Assembly (NCBI GenBank): GCA_052315315.1
Contig: JBLSDE010000024.1
Span: 1-25,712 of the forward strand
Length of the DNA: 25,712 bases
Origin: Cuniculiplasma sp052315315
GTDB lineage: Archaea; Thermoplasmatota; Thermoplasmata; Thermoplasmatales; Thermoplasmataceae
Direction of reading: 5' to 3'
The notes beneath the pieces are model-generated. The model was not told where the DNA came from. It did no database searches and was given only the letters and a program-made list of their open reading frames with translations. The translations under genes were made by a program, and so were the position numbers. Position 1 is the stretch's first letter. Each line of letters starts with the position of its first letter. Shown one piece after another: positions 22,921 through 25,712 of this stretch.

Positions 22921-24487
22921 TCTCACTTTTGTGTGGGTAATTTTATCTAACATTTAGTTATATTATTTCATGGATGAAACCCAGCCATATTCTGCAATGC
23001 TTTAACTTAAACCGCCATGAAAGGTTGAAAGAGTATCTTTTGATTCTGTGAAAATGACGGTTAATATTTACATACTGCCTGGGAAGGGATCAAAGATTCT
23101 TTTTCCTGTTTAGAGGAAGGAATCCATTGTTTATGATCACCCAAGATAAAGAGTATGGAGGGATCTTGACAGCATTGAATTCATGATATTGATACATGCA
23201 TATCCTTCAGGAATATCCTGTCAGGATAATGAAATAAAGGAGGAATTATGCCTTGGACAGAGAAGAAATCAAGATTCACCATGAGATTCGAAACCAAATC
23301 TATAAGGATTCGCTAAAACATGTATACATACAACTTTGCAGATGTAATGCGGTTGCCATGGAAGCAGGCGTGGATGTAAATGCACATCGAAAAATATCCA
23401 AAATCGATCAATTAGGGGTCCCAGTTGAAGTTACGGTTTTCAAATGCACATATTCAGCCAGTACCTCCCTCAATTAAGCCCTTAATTATAATCATTCTCG
23501 ATAAATCTTTTCAATAATATGCACTTTTAAAACATAGGGTATTTATTGGATTTATTACAATTCATTACAAATGATCTATTTTACCTCCAGGTATGCTTGA
23601 AACACTCTTTATATTGATACAAAACATGTTAAATTAATGAGCGTTTACAATGGAACATTATTGAAAGGGACTGTAAGGAGAGGAAGAAAAAGGAAGAATG
23701 GACATTCAACCATTATTGGAATAGATGAGAAATCTTATAAGAAAGGTCACAAATAGATCACAATTGTATATGATATGACTGGCAATTGTGTGAAATACAC
23801 TGCATACAACAGGAATAGGATATCAATGGATGAATATTACAATACACTCTCAGAAGAAGAGCTTTCAAAAATAGAAGCCGTATCACTGGAAATGTGGGAT
23901 CCGTTCATGTCATCGACAGTGGAACACGTTACTGATGCTTCTTCAAAAATAGTAATGGAACGCTTCCATGTTATAAGACATGTGAACGAAGCTTTGGATA
24001 AAACCATAAAGGAGGAGAACAGGAAACTGAAGGAAAATGGTATAATGGATCTCAATGGCTCCAGTTATATCTGCTTATATTCAGAAGAGAATCTTCCTGA
24101 GAGATACATGGAGAAATACAATCAACTCAAGAAAGGCCGATCTTCTTACAGGAAAGGCATCTTCAATGAAGGAAGACATAAGGAACATATAGAAAATTTC
24201 CACAGTACATGAGGCTAAGATATACTTTGAAAAATGATATACATGGATATTCATTCATCAGTTCATGCCTTGAAAGATCCCGCCAGTATGATGAGGGTTC
24301 AAATGACAGGCATAATGAACTATTCTACCAAAAGAATAACAAACGCAAGGGCTGAAAGGATCTACTCAAAGATTGCTCTCGCAGAGAATATGGCGTTCTA
24401 GTACATAACAGAGGGAATCTGAAGACTACAACATACTTCAGGTGCGGCAATCTATATCTTTATCCTTGAACCCACACAAAAGTGTGA
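22921..24487 (+). mobile_element. Decayed ISL3-family insertion sequence with 18-bp inverted repeats
   Basis: The ends are TCTCACTTTTGTGTGGGT (22921-22938) and ACCCACACAAAAGTGTGA (24470-24487), inverted repeats matching at 17 of 18 positions. The 1567-bp length is within the ISL3 range. Flanks carry ATGAGtct on the left and ATGAGcta on the right, possibly a worn 8-bp target duplication. The interior encodes a broken ISL3 transposase on the plus strand. It sits between the MFS gene and the surface-protein gene. Exact boundaries could shift by 1-3 bp. Confidence 0.85.
23248..24469 (+). pseudogene. ISL3-family transposase, disrupted by stops and frameshifts
   Basis: Pieces in different frames line up with ISL3 transposases in the right order: PWTEKKSRFTMRFE at 23248 (before the HTH), DTKHVKLMS at about 23616, then STIIGIDEKSYKKGHK holding the first catalytic Asp and ended by TAG at 23754-23756. 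ITIVYD, EAVSLEMWDPFMSS and VMERFHVIRHVNEALDK follow in the 23775-24212 frame, then RITNARAERIYSKI, and after another shift a segment ending GNLYLYP with TGA at 24467-24469. The second catalytic Asp (normally D-RFH) is Glu. The upstream zinc-binding region is too eroded to trace. The gene cannot make a functional transposase. Confidence 0.85.
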
Positions 24488-24580
24488 TGAGCTAGGATTA
24501 ATTTAAGAAATCAGACATGATGATTAAAATAAGATTTTGAAAAATTATAGAAAGATTATTTTTCTATTTTTTTATCACAT

Positions 24581-25712
24581 TTACTTAACCTTTCTAAGGT
24601 ACACTATTACAGCGGATGCAATTACTATGACTGCAATTATTCCTGCCAATACATAGTATATTTCATCTGTATTCTGTACAGGTTCCTTCTTGAGATTGAC
24701 ACTTATGTTTACCGTTTGACCTGCCTGTAATGTGAAGTTCTTGTATACAGTAATGTATCCCTTTTCTGATATTTCTACTGAATATGTTCCTGCAGTTGTC
24801 TTATACATGAACTTGCCTGATGTTACTGTGAAGTTTTTACCGTTAACTGTTACATTGACATTTGTCTGATTAAATGAACCGACTATGTATGAATAGTGCT
24901 CAAAGGAGAGTGTTACTGTGATATCCTTTCCGTTGATGATGACCTCACCACTGGTCACACCTGTTGTGTAGTAGCTGGATGAATTCATTATACTGTATCT
25001 GAATGATGTTCCATTGTTTCCTAAAAGTGTAAAGGATGATCCTGTAACTGTGTGTGTAACACCATTTATGTCAACATTCCATGACTGTCCTGATTCTATT
25101 CCTGTCTCAGTGAATGTTACTGTATATGTTACTAATGAAAATGTAATGGATTCAGATACAGAATTACCTGAGACTGTTACCGACCCTGAGTATGAAACTG
25201 GAGCATATTCATGATCTGATGTTGCTATTGTGTATGAGTATGTTCCATTTGGTAGAGATATGGAATAGGATGTTTCTGTTATTGCTCCTGAATCATGACC
25301 TGTGATATTCACATACCATGTTGTTCCTGAGGGTAATCCTGTCTCAGTGAATGTTACTGAATATGTTACTAATGAGAATGTAATGGATTCAGATACAGAC
25401 TTACCTGAGACTGTTACTGATCCTGAATATGAAACAGGAACATATTCATGATCTGATGTTGCTATTGTGTATGTGTATGTTCCATTTGGTAGAGATATGG
25501 AATAGGATGTTCCTGTTATTGCACCTGAATCATGACCTGTGATATTCACATACCATGTTGTTCCTGATGGTAATCCTGTCTCAGTGAATGTTACGGTATA
25601 AGGTACACCGAAATAAACTGATATTGAAATGCGATTTCCATCTATTGTGAATGATGATGAAGTTATATTTGGAATATATTGAGGATCAGCTGTAGATACA
25701 GTATAGTGATAG
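24581..25712 (-). CDS. Repeat-rich membrane-anchored surface protein, C-terminal part (5' end outside window)
   Basis: The minus-strand frame is open from the window edge, giving the last 376 residues. The order is: end of one unit, two nearly identical 79-residue units (each YTVTFTETGLPSGTTWYVNI, then HDSGAIT, SISLPNGTY, YTIATSDHEY, SVTVSGxSVSESITF), a diverged unit (TGIESGQSWNVDINGVTHTV), a PEGA-like beta domain (VNVTVNGKNFTVTSG, TAGTYSVEISEKGYITVYKN), and a C-terminal membrane helix (YYVLAGIIAVIVIASAVIVY) ending LRKVK. Such repeats occur in Thermoplasmatales extracellular proteins and thermopsin-associated domains; the domain fronts outside and is held by the C-terminal anchor. Serine/threonine/asparagine richness suggests glycosylation. 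The N-terminal function is unknown. Confidence 0.82.
   Translation of the reverse strand, partial: YHYTVSTADPQYIPNITSSSFTIDGNRISISVYFGVPYTVTFTETGLPSGTTWYVNITGHDSGAITGTSYSISLPNGTYTYTIATSDHEYVPVSYSGSVTVSGKSVSESITFSLVTYSVTFTETGLPSGTTWYVNITGHDSGAITETSYSISLPNGTYSYTIATSDHEYAPVSYSGSVTVSGNSVSESITFSLVTYTVTFTETGIESGQSWNVDINGVTHTVTGSSFTLLGNNGTSFRYSIMNSSSYYTTGVTSGEVIINGKDITVTLSFEHYSYIVGSFNQTNVNVTVNGKNFTVTSGKFMYKTTAGTYSVEISEKGYITVYKNFTLQAGQTVNISVNLKKEPVQNTDEIYYVLAGIIAVIVIASAVIVYLRKVK
25088..25561 (-). repeat. Tandem 237-bp direct repeats within the surface-protein gene
   Basis: TCCTGA-anchored units start at 25088 and 25325 and the next at 25562, a period of exactly 237 bp (79 codons). The two complete units differ at only scattered bases, indicating recent duplication or gene conversion. 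Confidence 0.85.

Noticed and set aside
23253..23477. 74-codon plus-strand frame inside the IS relic
   Set aside because: It is out of frame with the recognisable transposase segment PWTEKKSRFTMRFE at the same place, so it is a product of frame decay rather than a gene.
25088..25561. Regularly spaced repeats that could suggest a CRISPR array
   Set aside because: The 237-bp units are contiguous, in frame and coding; there are no short repeat-spacer units and no cas genes.

Overview
The window is an AT-rich archaeal chromosome segment, most likely from the order Thermoplasmatales (a Ferroplasma/Cuniculiplasma/Picrophilus/Thermoplasma-type acidophile). The evidence is archaeal-only gene content: GGGP and DGGGP synthases for ether lipids, archaeal dihydroneopterin aldolase, Trm1, PurS/PurL, CTP-dependent riboflavin kinase, and aIF2-beta with a TRAM tail. 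A D-glyceraldehyde dehydrogenase and YTVTFTETGLPSGTTWYV-type surface repeats also fit. Many genes have a TATA-like element 25-28 bp upstream of the start codon with no Shine-Dalgarno (SD) site, the leaderless pattern of this group. Internal operon genes instead use GGAGG or GGTG SD sites. The genus is inference; no rRNA or tRNA gene is visible.

Layout. 1-129: C-terminal tail of a DUF2080-type transposon-associated protein. 189-2169 (+): mptD, THEP1-type NTPase and trm1, tightly coupled; trm1 appears to start at AUA. 2226-3787 (+): the overlapping ether-lipid pair (DGGGP synthase, GGGP synthase). 3827-6387 (+): purS-purL without purQ. 6455-6759 (+): a possible 16-codon leader and an 84-residue unknown gene. 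8389-6749 (-): aIF2-beta-TRAM, PIN-domain protein and ribK. 8524-11254: an ABC-transporter locus, with the ATPase on the minus strand and two six-helix membrane proteins, a possible mini-ORF and a winged-helix regulator on the plus strand. 11255-11812: gene-poor, with a decayed ISL3-like fragment. 11813-12037 (+): small membrane protein. 17504-12093 (-): unknown coiled-coil protein, aldo/keto reductase, glyceraldehyde dehydrogenase and GH31 alpha-glucosidase. 17721-20021 (+): small membrane protein and APC permease. 22818-20005 (-): MFS transporter, AIR-synthase-like protein and ThiE. 22921-24487: a decayed ISL3-family insertion sequence with 18-bp inverted repeats. 24581-25712 (-): C-terminal part of a repeat-rich, membrane-anchored surface protein that runs off the window.

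The left half is mainly conserved housekeeping: pterin, tRNA modification, membrane lipid, purine, riboflavin and translation genes. The right half is more accessory: sugar catabolism by a glucosidase and a non-phosphorylative Entner-Doudoroff enzyme, uptake systems, a thiamine-linked operon, IS debris and a repeat-bearing surface protein. The best leads are the AUA-initiated trm1, a second SD-preceded AUA candidate at 10182, the altered P-loop of the THEP1 protein, the divergent ABC/winged-helix locus, and the MFS/AIRS-like/ThiE operon.
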